From assembly GCA_015057115.1 (NCBI GenBank), contig SVEZ01000001.1, positions 1 through 64,000 of the forward strand: DNA of 64,000 bases, written 5' to 3'. A program made the position numbers and the translations under genes. A model generated the notes under the pieces. The model saw nothing but the letters and a program-made list of their open reading frames with translations. It searched no databases and was not told where the DNA came from. The stretch is from Lachnospiraceae bacterium (GTDB taxonomy: Bacteria; Bacillota; Clostridia; Lachnospirales; Lachnospiraceae). How positions within the stretch are numbered: position 1 is the first letter of the stretch; each line of letters starts with the position of its first letter. Positions 1 to 7,970 of the stretch are shown piece after piece.

Positions 1-3
1 AAA

Positions 4-32
4 CTGCCACCAGACCAAAATCTGATGGCAGA
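4..32. terminator. Stem-loop at window edge, possible terminator
   Basis: CTGCCA at the left pairs with TGGCAG at the right, extended by a CAGA/TCTG inner pair, around an A-rich loop. An A/T-rich stretch follows. It could terminate a gene lying left of the window, but that gene is not visible, so the role is a guess. Confidence 0.35.
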
Positions 33-179
33 AATTTTATATTTTTTCGATTGTCTACTTGACGGGGAGCGGTTCATTTCGTATCCACAGCCCCGATTTC
101 ATGGGCGTATTTTTTTCTTTTTGATGTGATTTGTGATGGAGACTTCCCGGCGAACTTTTTTCCCTGCCGGTCAAACGCA

Positions 180-400
180 ATCCGTTAGCCCCATGAGGAT
201 TTCTTCTCCCCAGGCTATTGTTTTTCCAAACGTTCACATAGCCTCACAATGAATTTTGCTCCGTAGGCTAACATTGCGGTTTGCCTCAGAACATATTTTG
301 CTTCCAGGCAATGATGCCTGTTTGCCTCGCAGACATTTTCTCCCCATAGGCTAACGGTTTTTGTTAGCCTGATTGCGTTTTTCACCCGCCAGGCTAGTTT
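180..400. repeat. Intergenic array of GGCTAAC/GTTAGCC motifs
   Basis: The first 520 bases contain no convincing gene. Within them a short motif recurs in both orientations: GTTAGCC at 184, AGGCTA at 212, TAGCCT at 239, TAGGCTAAC at 264 and again at 347, GTTAGCCT at 363 and AGGCTAG at 391, with shorter GCCT variants between. The 347 and 363 copies form an inverted pair. The layout, degenerate 6-9 base words at irregular 20-80 base spacing, resembles the different-sequence arrays at 41.0-41.35 kb and 56.0-56.5 kb. Function is unknown. An ORF of 60 codons here has no coding character. Confidence 0.5.
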
Positions 401-520
401 TGGGTGTTATAGACGGCCACATTTCGTTCATTTTCATTTTTAATGCGCAACCCCCAGATATTCTTCTATTATTTCACCCTTTCAGCCGTAGTCAGTACGC
501 TTTCTATATTGAAGATTCAG

Positions 521-2197
521 TTAAACGACTATAAAATTTTCTATATTATTCTCGAAAATCTGTCCATCTGAAATATGCAAAATCCGATCCACGTAGGATA
601 CCCGCTTTGCGTCATGCTCCACAACAATAACTTTTCTATTTCTATAATATTTCTTAAAAAGCTCCGAAAACCGCCCTTTAAATTCTTCATCCAAATTTGC
701 CAGCGGTTCATCCAAAATGATAACCTCTGCATCGCTCAACGCTGCACGTATAAGCTCCACCTTTTTCTTTTGTCCAGAAGAAAGCCGAACCTCGTTCCCC
801 AGAATCGTTTCCATCCCCGCCTTCATTTCTTTCACATCCCGTAGAAATAAGAAGTCCTCGCATATCTCCTGCAAGAATGTTTCCTCAATAGGTTTTTCGC
901 ACATTCCCAGCATAATATTTTCCCGCAAGGTCATTCCGGAAAGCACACATGGATTTGCAGCAAAATATCTTATTCCAAGTAGGCTTTCTCTTTGCATTTT
1001 TGAGACCTCTGTTCCGTCTATCATAAAAAGGCCGTCGCTTACACTTTCTTCCCCAAGAAGCATTTTGGTAAATGTCGTCTTTCCGGAACCATTCATTCCC
1101 AGCACAGCATACGAATTCTCCATATTCAAATCCATCGTTACATCCGCAAATAGTACCTTCTCACCAAAACATTTTTTCATATGCAAAAAGGAAAGTTCCT
1201 CCAGATCCATTCTGCTGCACTCGCTTTCCTCTTCCAATTCCAGGATTCCCAGCAATCTTTTTACATTCAATAACATTGGCTGAAGTGAGGTAAGCATCTG
1301 TATCACCGACATAAAATGTCCGGAAAACATAGACATATAGGAATAAAATACAATATACTCCTGCATCGTCACCTTTCCAGCCATCACCTCTCTACCCATT
1401 CCCAAAAAGAGAAGCATCTTTCCCGCATACATACAACTCTTACTTGCCGTTGAAATACAAACCACTTTTTTATTTTGAATAAGTCGCTTTGCTTTGATCA
1501 TTTCCATATTTCGTCTAGCAAAAGCAACCACATTTTCTTTCATGTTTTCATACCGGATGGCATGCATCTCTCCCAGTTCTTCATTTAAATATCTTTGGAA
1601 TTCATTTTCACTTTTCAAGCATTCCAACGCACAGTTTTTCACGGGTTTTACCCCTTTTTTCTGTATCAATCCAACCACAATCTGGATAACGGCAAAACTT
1701 CCTGCCCACATAGGTGAAATCCACACAAGTGTTGCTCCGATATAAATCAATACCGCTATACTAAAGGCATATGATATGATTTTAAACACATACGCCACAA
1801 CGGCTTCACTATCCTCCTGAATAATACTGTACTGTTCCCCCTCAGAATACCGCTCAATTTTTTCCTTGCGTGAACATAACACCCTTAACGCCCGCTCTTT
1901 CAATTTCATTACTACATCAAGTTGAATCTGTACATCCAGTTTTGCAGAAAAAATGCTGATTAAAATTGTTGCCAGTCCAACCACCGCAGTGACAACCAAA
2001 AAGAGGAAAAAACTCCTTTCATCTCTTTGATACAGTGCATCCGTTACGCCTGCAAGAACGTGGGTTTCCAAAAGTGCAGATGCTTGTATTATCAATGTAA
2101 AGAGCGCCGAGAGAAAAAGTTTCCCTTTATTATTACCAAATTCTCGTAATGCTTTTTGAAAATATATTCGTATTTCATGTACCGTTCCCTGTTTCAT
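521..2197 (-). CDS. ABC exporter, fused membrane and ATPase domains (RiPP cluster)
   Basis: A 558-residue half-transporter. The N-terminal ~310 residues carry the hydrophobic segments of an ABC exporter membrane domain. The C-terminal half is the ATPase: Walker A GMNGSGKTT, signature LSSGQKK, Walker B VIILDEP and a switch His in VVEHD. There is no N-terminal C39 peptidase domain, so leader removal must come from another protein if this pump exports the cluster peptides. It is the last gene of the minus-strand run that starts with the radical SAM gene at 9275, about 90 bases after precursor peptide 1. GAGGGAAG precedes the ATG. The natural inference is export of the modified peptides; self-protection is an alternative. 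Membrane-domain family membership is clear, the substrate is inferred from context only. Confidence 0.85.
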   Translation of the reverse strand: MKQGTVHEIRIYFQKALREFGNNKGKLFLSALFTLIIQASALLETHVLAGVTDALYQRDERSFFLFLVVTAVVGLATILISIFSAKLDVQIQLDVVMKLKERALRVLCSRKEKIERYSEGEQYSIIQEDSEAVVAYVFKIISYAFSIAVLIYIGATLVWISPMWAGSFAVIQIVVGLIQKKGVKPVKNCALECLKSENEFQRYLNEELGEMHAIRYENMKENVVAFARRNMEMIKAKRLIQNKKVVCISTASKSCMYAGKMLLFLGMGREVMAGKVTMQEYIVFYSYMSMFSGHFMSVIQMLTSLQPMLLNVKRLLGILELEEESECSRMDLEELSFLHMKKCFGEKVLFADVTMDLNMENSYAVLGMNGSGKTTFTKMLLGEESVSDGLFMIDGTEVSKMQRESLLGIRYFAANPCVLSGMTLRENIMLGMCEKPIEETFLQEICEDFLFLRDVKEMKAGMETILGNEVRLSSGQKKKVELIRAALSDAEVIILDEPLANLDEEFKGRFSELFKKYYRNRKVIVVEHDAKRVSYVDRILHISDGQIFENNIENFIVV

Positions 2198-2288
2198 TCG
2201 CTTCCCTCATTTTTTTCTTTCCTTCGTCCATATTTCCTTTTCAAAAAGCACGCGGCGTCTTTAATACGCACACGTGCTCTCTATCACT

Positions 2289-2450
2289 TTAGCAACGTTT
2301 TATAATGGCTCCATACGTCCCCCACGGAATTGTTACATCTGAACCCCCACCTAATCCGCCTGCAGGTACCACCTTTTTTGATGTCTCAATTTCCTCCTCC
2401 GGTAAAAGTTCAGCTTCCAATTCTTCTCCCCATAATGTTAATGTATCCAT
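2289..2450 (-). CDS. RiPP precursor peptide 1
   Basis: A 53-residue peptide starting at an internal Met of a longer open frame. The start is fixed by GGAGGAAAAACAA before ATG, identical to the site before precursor 2. The leader begins MDTLTLW, shared with the two other small ORFs at 4163 and 7726, and is acidic (LPEEEIE). The junction reads VVPAGG and the presumed core is Gly-rich then aromatic (IPWGTYG), ending KRC. Unlike the other two precursors it has no internal Cys; its only Cys is the last residue. It lies 29 bases after lipoprotein 1 and before the ABC exporter. Substrate of the radical SAM enzyme at 7971 is an inference from leader conservation and linkage. Confidence 0.78.
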   Translation of the reverse strand: MDTLTLWGEELEAELLPEEEIETSKKVVPAGGLGGGSDVTIPWGTYGAIIKRC

Positions 2451-2479
2451 TTGTTTTTCCTCCGCTTTCTTTAAAATAA

Positions 2480-4090
2480 TTACCTTGTTTTTCTTCTCAC
2501 TCGCTCTAGTTCGTTCTGAATCCACTCCCAAGTGTCTTCCTGCAATTGCTTAAACGTGATGCCCAGAATTTCATCCGGTTCGCCGTCACTCTGCGCCCAT
2601 TCCACTAACTTATCCATGCCATAAGTGTCATATACATATTTTGCCATACAACCACGCATCGAATAGCCAAATGCATCATTACGGAATTTTTCCAATGAAA
2701 AAAACTTCTTTACTAACCCATTGGAAAAGCAATACTCTACAACCTCCAACATATTGTATTTTGTAATCGGCTGTTGTTTTTTTTCATTCCAAAATCCCGC
2801 TTCTTGATAGGACTGCCTTACAGTTTCATCTTCACATCTTTTCTTGAAATAGTTGTCCTGCATTTCGCCGGTTCTCTCTATCTCTGCAATCCACACTGCA
2901 AAGAATTCCGGAAAATAACGATTATCAACCGGCAAAATTTTTCCTTCCCCTATGGTCAAATAATGAACGTATTCATGCAACAGGGAATACTTTACCTGTT
3001 CCCAATCATGGTATAAATATATACAATTATTTATCGGAGACTGTCTTCCAGATACAGCTTCATCTGAATTGTCACCATTCTCACCTTGAACAAATTGCGT
3101 AATCATATACGGTTTTCCAATTTTTGGGGGTAACCAATTCTCTAAAAACTCACGTACATTCGCAAAATCCTTTCTTCGTAGCGGTTCTATCTCTTTATAT
3201 TGTTCCATCATCTCTTTATAGCCGAGCTGTTTCACATCTCGATCATCCCAAACCCAGATTGCATCGTTTTCCGGAAGTTCGTAGCTCTCCATCATGCCAA
3301 TTTTTGTGTCATGTGCCCGATATGTATTTGGAACAAAAAATGCCTTACAGAACTCTTCATATTTATTTTTGCAACCAATAGACTTCAACCAATCATTTTT
3401 CAACGCAACCAGCTTGGTTTTGTCATATTCTTTTATGTCTCGGCAAAGTGTCTCATAGTCTTTAAAAGAATACTTTTCAACATACCAGCTGGCGAAAGAT
3501 TTTACAGCATACCGGCAAAGTTCTGCCTCCTTCTCCGTCATATACACCGACTCCACCATCGGACTGCAAAAGTCTAAAAGATATAAATTTTCGCAATCAT
3601 CAAAGCTCCTTTTCAGCTCGTTCTGATCTGCCTCATCTTTTTTAATCAGATCCCGGTTTACTGCATACAGATAAAACAGCCCATACTGCTCCCCGCAGTT
3701 TACCGGATAAACGCTTTCCATCACATTGAAAATTCCTTCAGCAGTCAACTCACTATCCAACGGTATCTGCTGTTCTCCGGTAGAAAAACCAAGATAGACA
3801 ACGGCATTTTCTTTCTTATCCGAAAAAATTTTGCTTCCATACCTAATCACTTGATTCAAGTCATTAACCCGTTTTGTAGCCTTACTTTCATCAAAAGCTC
3901 CTGACTGAACGACGTAACGTACACCATCCAGTTCCGTGAAGTAACAGGGTTGGTTTCTACCGTTAATCTCCTCTCGATGATTTGCCCACTTGACTTCTAC
4001 AGTCTGTGCCTGTTCATGTTCTTCTTTTCCACAGGCAGTGAATACTATCACCAGAAGTAGTATGAGTGCTATACGTTTTATCTGTTTCAT
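2480..4090 (-). CDS. Lipoprotein with gluzincin-type HEYVH motif (1), RiPP cluster
   Basis: A 536-residue protein with a lipoprotein signal peptide (lipobox FTAC, Cys 20) and therefore probably anchored outside the membrane. Residues 372-376 read HEYVH in the context LLHEYVHYLT, followed about 25-30 residues later by PEFFAVWIAE, which could supply the third Glu ligand of a gluzincin zinc peptidase. Cys residues are frequent in the N-terminal half. It is almost identical to lipoprotein 2 (4358) over roughly residues 1-340 and the last 55, but differs around and after the catalytic motif. It starts after TAGGAGAGAAGG. Gene order lipoprotein-then-precursor suggests a peptidase that matures or degrades the exported peptide; immunity is the alternative. 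No characterised homologue is recognised. Confidence 0.8.
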   Translation of the reverse strand: MKQIKRIALILLLVIVFTACGKEEHEQAQTVEVKWANHREEINGRNQPCYFTELDGVRYVVQSGAFDESKATKRVNDLNQVIRYGSKIFSDKKENAVVYLGFSTGEQQIPLDSELTAEGIFNVMESVYPVNCGEQYGLFYLYAVNRDLIKKDEADQNELKRSFDDCENLYLLDFCSPMVESVYMTEKEAELCRYAVKSFASWYVEKYSFKDYETLCRDIKEYDKTKLVALKNDWLKSIGCKNKYEEFCKAFFVPNTYRAHDTKIGMMESYELPENDAIWVWDDRDVKQLGYKEMMEQYKEIEPLRRKDFANVREFLENWLPPKIGKPYMITQFVQGENGDNSDEAVSGRQSPINNCIYLYHDWEQVKYSLLHEYVHYLTIGEGKILPVDNRYFPEFFAVWIAEIERTGEMQDNYFKKRCEDETVRQSYQEAGFWNEKKQQPITKYNMLEVVEYCFSNGLVKKFFSLEKFRNDAFGYSMRGCMAKYVYDTYGMDKLVEWAQSDGEPDEILGITFKQLQEDTWEWIQNELERVRRKTR

Positions 4091-4162
4091 TCCTTCTCTC
4101 CTAACTAGCTAGGCCAAAATATCTACTAACTTCTAAAAATCCGTTTTATCTTATTTTCGTCA

Positions 4163-4327
4163 CTAACATTTGATTGGATTTGCCATCCGATGGGTATATT
4201 CCGGACCAGAACTGCTAGTTCCGCAACTTCCACCAGCTATCGGCACTGCTACCTTTGACTCTCCAAGTACTCCTTCTTCGAAATCTTCTGTTTCTAATTC
4301 ATCTACCCAAAGTGTTAATGTATCCAT
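4163..4327 (-). CDS. RiPP precursor peptide 2
   Basis: A 54-residue peptide. The ATG is preceded by GGAGGAAAAACAA. The leader starts MDTLTLWVDELE and is acidic; the junction VPIAGG is followed by SCGTSSSG and a variable tail ending IKC. It therefore has two Cys, one just after the Gly-Gly and one at the C-terminus. It shares leader and SCGTS element with precursor 3 and leader and terminal Cys with precursor 1. It begins 30 bases after lipoprotein 2, the same lipoprotein-precursor spacing as the 2450-4090 pair, which argues that the two-gene unit was duplicated as a block. Confidence 0.8.
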   Translation of the reverse strand: MDTLTLWVDELETEDFEEGVLGESKVAVPIAGGSCGTSSSGPEYTHRMANPIKC

Positions 4328-4357
4328 TTGTTTTTCCTCCATTTTTCTTTAAAATAT

Positions 4358-5968
4358 TTACTTTGTTTTTCTTCTCACTCGCTCTAGTTCGTTCTGAATC
4401 CACTCCCAAGTGCCTTCCTGCAATTGCTTAAACGTGATGCCCAGAATTTCATCCGGTTCGCCGTCACTCTGCGCCCATTCCACTAACTTATCCATGCCAT
4501 AAGTGTCATATACATATTTCGCAATGCAACCACGAATCGGATATGTAATCGGGTTCTTTACCATGCTAGCCAATGATAAATTTTTCTTTATCATTCCGTT
4601 GGAATATTCGTACTCCATCAACTCCAAATCTGTATAATTCACAAATGGTCTGTTGTTTTCTCCATCCCAAATTCCAGTTTCCTGATATCCCTGTCTTACA
4701 GCTTCATCTTCACACCTTTTTTGAAAGTATTCTGCACGCATTTCACCAGGTTCCTCTATTTCTGCAATCCATACCGCAAAGAACTCCGGAAAATTATGAT
4801 TATCTATTGGCAAAATTTTTCCTTCCCCCATAGTCAAATAGTGTACGTATTCATGCAGCAGGGAATACTTTACTTTTTCCCAATCATGATATAGGTATAT
4901 GCAGTTATCAAGAGAAACCGTTCTTCCCTCTATTGCTTCATCTGAATTGTCACCATTCTCACCTTGAACAAATTGCGTAATCATATACGGTTTTCCAATT
5001 TTTGGGGGTAGCCAATCCTCTAAAAACTCACGTACATTCGCAAAATCCTTTCTTCGTAGCGGTTCTATCTCTTTATATTGTTCCATCATCTCTTTATAGC
5101 CAAGCTGTTTCACATCTCGATCATCCCAAACCCAGATTGCATCATTTTCCGGAAGTTCGTATCTCTCCGTCATGCCAATTTTTGAGTCATGTGCCCGATA
5201 TGTATTTGGAACAAAAAATGCCTTGCAGAACTCTTCATATTCATTTTTGCAACCAATATACTCTAACCAATCATTTTTCAACGCAACCAGCTTGGTTTTG
5301 TCACATTCTTTTATGTCTCGGCAAAGTGTCTCATAGTCTTCAAAAGAGTACTTCTCAACATACCAGTTGGCGAAGGATTTTACCGCATATTGGCAAAGTT
5401 CTGCCTCCTTCTCCGCCATATACACAGTCTCCACCATCGGACTGCAAAAGTCTAAAAGATATAAATTTTCGCAATCATCAAAACTCCTTTTCAGCTCGTT
5501 CTGATCTGTCTCATCTTTTTTAATCAGATCCTGGTTTACCGCATACAGATAAAACAGCCCATACTGCTCCCCGCAGTTTACCGGATAAACGCTTTCCATC
5601 ACATTGAAAATTCCTTCAGCAGTCAACTCACTATCCAACGGTATCTGCTGTTCTCCGGTAGAAAAACCAAGATAGACAACGGCATTTTCTTTCTTATCCG
5701 AAAAAATTTTGCTTCCATACCTAATCACTTGATTCAAGTCATTAACCCGTTTTGTAGCCTTACTTTCATCAAAAGCTCCTGACTGAACGACGTAACGTAC
5801 ACCATCCAGTTCCGTGAAGTAACAGGGTTGGTTTCTACCGTTAATCTCCTCTCGATGATTTGCCCACTTGACTTCTACAGTCTGTGCCTGTTCATGTTCT
5901 TCTTTTCCACAGGCAGTGAATACTATCACCAGAAGTAGTATGAGTGCTATATGCTTTATCTGTTTCAT
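4358..5968 (-). CDS. Lipoprotein with gluzincin-type HEYVH motif (2), RiPP cluster
   Basis: Also 536 residues, with the same lipobox Cys 20 and the same HEYVH at residues 372-376, followed by PEFFAVWIAE. The DNA of the first ~1000 and last ~170 bases is nearly the same as lipoprotein 1, while residues ~343-480 differ (for example DLELMEYEYSNG against MLEVVEYCFSNG). That is the pattern of a recent duplication with diversification, or recombination, confined to the catalytic/specificity part. The start follows TAGGAGAGACATAA. It follows lipoprotein 3 by 40 bases and precedes precursor 2, so it is probably co-transcribed. Role as in lipoprotein 1: an extracytoplasmic peptidase for the cluster peptide is the best guess. 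Confidence 0.8.
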   Translation of the reverse strand: MKQIKHIALILLLVIVFTACGKEEHEQAQTVEVKWANHREEINGRNQPCYFTELDGVRYVVQSGAFDESKATKRVNDLNQVIRYGSKIFSDKKENAVVYLGFSTGEQQIPLDSELTAEGIFNVMESVYPVNCGEQYGLFYLYAVNQDLIKKDETDQNELKRSFDDCENLYLLDFCSPMVETVYMAEKEAELCQYAVKSFANWYVEKYSFEDYETLCRDIKECDKTKLVALKNDWLEYIGCKNEYEEFCKAFFVPNTYRAHDSKIGMTERYELPENDAIWVWDDRDVKQLGYKEMMEQYKEIEPLRRKDFANVREFLEDWLPPKIGKPYMITQFVQGENGDNSDEAIEGRTVSLDNCIYLYHDWEKVKYSLLHEYVHYLTMGEGKILPIDNHNFPEFFAVWIAEIEEPGEMRAEYFQKRCEDEAVRQGYQETGIWDGENNRPFVNYTDLELMEYEYSNGMIKKNLSLASMVKNPITYPIRGCIAKYVYDTYGMDKLVEWAQSDGEPDEILGITFKQLQEGTWEWIQNELERVRRKTK

Positions 5969-6008
5969 TTATGTCTCTCCTAGCATTTATATTTTTCCGT
6001 TTCCTGTT

Positions 6009-7628
6009 TTACTTCCCATTCCACATTTTCTCAGCTTCTTCATTAACAAAAGCTTCTACCTTCTCATGCAATTCCGGGAACGAAATGCCCAGTACCTCAT
6101 CCGGCACTCCTTCTGCCTGTATCCATTCGATTAGCTTATCCATGCCGTAAGTATCGTAGACATACTTTGCGATGCTTGCTCTGACAGGATAATTCTGCAA
6201 AGTATTATCCATATCCTCCCAGTCCATATTCTTTGTGACCATCCGCTGTTCGTAGCGCGTCGTAGCACCGGAAAACTGAACAAATGCTCCATCTACAAGT
6301 TTCTTTTCCGCATCCCAAAGTCCCTTTTCCTGCCAAATTTTCTTTCCTTCTTCTGATAATGCATTTTTGTCTACCCAGTAACCATACATCCTATTGGACA
6401 GTTCTATCCCTGCAATCCACTCTGCTATAGGTTCATCCATATAGTTAGGTGAATGTATTGTTATGAGTTTTCCGTCACCAACTGTCAAATAATGGACATA
6501 TTCATGGAGCAAAGAATGCGCTACCGAATCCCAATTCACTCGCATTTCAATGAATTTCTCTTCATAATAGGTGAATCCATAAGTATCCTCCGGACCGGTG
6601 TCATCTTTTGTTTGTTCAAAACGAGTAACCACGTATGGTCTTCCCACATCCTCTGGAATGTAGTCTTTTAAATATGCTCTCGCCTCAGCAAAGTCCTCCC
6701 GCCGAAGCGGTTCAATTTCCTGATACCTTCTGACCATTTCTTTATAACCAATGGATTTGACATCCCGGTTCTCCCATGCCCAAATTATATCCGCTTCCGG
6801 CAATTCATACCTTCCCGTAAAAAATTCCCACTCAAAGTGACACTGTTGAAAGAAAAGCTTACCAAACTCCTCATATTTGTTCTTGCAACCAATAGACTTC
6901 AGCCAATCATTCTTCGCCTGCACCAGCCTTTTACTATCATAGCTTTCGATATCACGGCAAAGTGCCTCGTATTCCTCAAAAGAATAAGTATTTTCGTACC
7001 ACTCAGCAAAAAGCTTGGCAGCGCTACGACAAAGTTTTGCCTGTTCTTCTTCCACATAAAAGGATTCCACCATCGGACTTGTAAAATCTAATAAATACAG
7101 ATTATCTTTATCATCAAAGTCCTTTTTAATGGCATCCACGTCGACATCTTCTGCTGCAAGCAAGCCATTTTTCACGCCATAACGGTAGAATAATCCATAT
7201 TGCTCTGCACAGTTTACGGGATATACGCTTTCCATTGCGCTGAAAACGCTTTCCGCTGTCAGTTCTTTATCTAGCGGAATCTGCTGCTCTCCGATGGAAA
7301 AACCAAGGTAGATGATTCCTTCTGCTTTACCACCTGGGAAAATGGTTTCCCCATACTCCAGAAATTGTATCAGGTCTCCAACCATTTTCTCCACCTGCTT
7401 CTTTTCAAACCCGCTTTTATTAGCAACAAAGCGAACTCCATTTTGTGCCGTACACTCACAGTCAGCGGCTTTTCCACTCACCTTTTCCTTGCGGCTTTCC
7501 CATTTCAGGTTTTTCACTACCGCCTTTGCAGTCTCTGCTTTGCCACAGGCTGTAAACAACAGGCTTCCCATTATCAATAGCCCCACTATGCTTAACACTG
7601 TCTGCAATATCCGAATTTTTCTTTTCAT
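6009..7628 (-). CDS. Lipoprotein with gluzincin-type HEYVH motif (3), RiPP cluster
   Basis: A 539-residue, more diverged member of the same family. The signal peptide is longer and the lipobox LLFTAC puts the lipid Cys at residue 28. HEYVH lies at residues 375-379 and is followed by DEPIAEWIAGIE, again a possible gluzincin Glu. Blocks shared with the other two include LGFSxGEQQIPLD, ESVYPVNC, EQYGLFY, and VYDTYGMDKL near the end. AAAGGAGTC precedes the ATG. It follows precursor 3 across a strong stem-loop at 7681-7714. Because precursor 3 precedes it while precursors 2 and 1 follow their partners, this may be the ancestral copy from which the duplicated pairs arose. Confidence 0.8.
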   Translation of the reverse strand: MKRKIRILQTVLSIVGLLIMGSLLFTACGKAETAKAVVKNLKWESRKEKVSGKAADCECTAQNGVRFVANKSGFEKKQVEKMVGDLIQFLEYGETIFPGGKAEGIIYLGFSIGEQQIPLDKELTAESVFSAMESVYPVNCAEQYGLFYRYGVKNGLLAAEDVDVDAIKKDFDDKDNLYLLDFTSPMVESFYVEEEQAKLCRSAAKLFAEWYENTYSFEEYEALCRDIESYDSKRLVQAKNDWLKSIGCKNKYEEFGKLFFQQCHFEWEFFTGRYELPEADIIWAWENRDVKSIGYKEMVRRYQEIEPLRREDFAEARAYLKDYIPEDVGRPYVVTRFEQTKDDTGPEDTYGFTYYEEKFIEMRVNWDSVAHSLLHEYVHYLTVGDGKLITIHSPNYMDEPIAEWIAGIELSNRMYGYWVDKNALSEEGKKIWQEKGLWDAEKKLVDGAFVQFSGATTRYEQRMVTKNMDWEDMDNTLQNYPVRASIAKYVYDTYGMDKLIEWIQAEGVPDEVLGISFPELHEKVEAFVNEEAEKMWNGK

Positions 7629-7680
7629 GTTATAGCGACTCCTTTTTGTTGTTGACTCTTAGCCATCTCATCTTCTTATC

Positions 7681-7714
7681 GGTAGAGTGCAATAGTCTTC
7701 TATCGCACTCCACC
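7681..7714 (-). promoter_or_regulatory. Strong intercistronic stem-loop between precursor 3 and lipoprotein 3
   Basis: A 15-base stem (7681-7695 with 7700-7714, two G-U type mismatches) closes on a four-base loop. On the minus strand it is followed by GATAAGAAG rather than a T-run, so it is not a standard terminator. A stem just after a small, presumably abundant peptide message and before large enzyme genes fits mRNA stabilisation or partial attenuation that gives more precursor than lipoprotein. That role is inferred. Confidence 0.6.
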
Positions 7715-7725
7715 TTTTACTGCAC

Positions 7726-7905
7726 CTAGCATCTAAATTTGTAGCCCTGGAACTGGCTAGGAGCAGGGTCATAACCCCCACCGCCACCACCACTAGTTCC
7801 GCAGCTCCCTCCGGCTACCGGCACTACCTTTTTTGATTCTCCCAGTTCTTCTTCCGTTAATGTAGATGTTTCTACTTCATCTACCCAAAGTGTTAATGTG
7901 TCCAT
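7726..7905 (-). CDS. RiPP precursor peptide 3
   Basis: A 59-residue peptide, the first gene after the radical SAM enzyme. AAAGGAGAAG precedes the ATG. The leader begins MDTLTLWVDEVE, with an acidic stretch LTEEELGES, then KKVVPVAGG. The presumed core starts SCGTS, runs into six consecutive Gly, then YDPAPS and ends FRC. As in precursor 2 there is a Cys two residues after Gly-Gly and a terminal Cys. A Gly run next to a Cys would suit a radical SAM thioether at an alpha carbon, as in sactipeptides or ranthipeptides, but no specific bond can be read from sequence. Too short and too atypical to be found by standard gene length filters. Confidence 0.82.
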   Translation of the reverse strand: MDTLTLWVDEVETSTLTEEELGESKKVVPVAGGSCGTSGGGGGGYDPAPSQFQGYKFRC

Positions 7906-7970
7906 TTTTCTTCTCCTTTTCTTATGTACTTTTTTATATGTTATCGTCGCGACGTGATAACCATTCCCAG

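Noticed and set aside
55..237. 60-codon minus-strand ORF in the leftmost intergenic region
   Set aside because: No ribosome site, basic low-complexity composition and overlap with the GGCTAAC repeat array; probably chance.
7726..7905. SCIFF or thiopeptide precursor
   Set aside because: SCIFF peptides have six Cys in a fixed pattern; these have one or two, and no thiopeptide dehydratase or cyclodehydratase is present.
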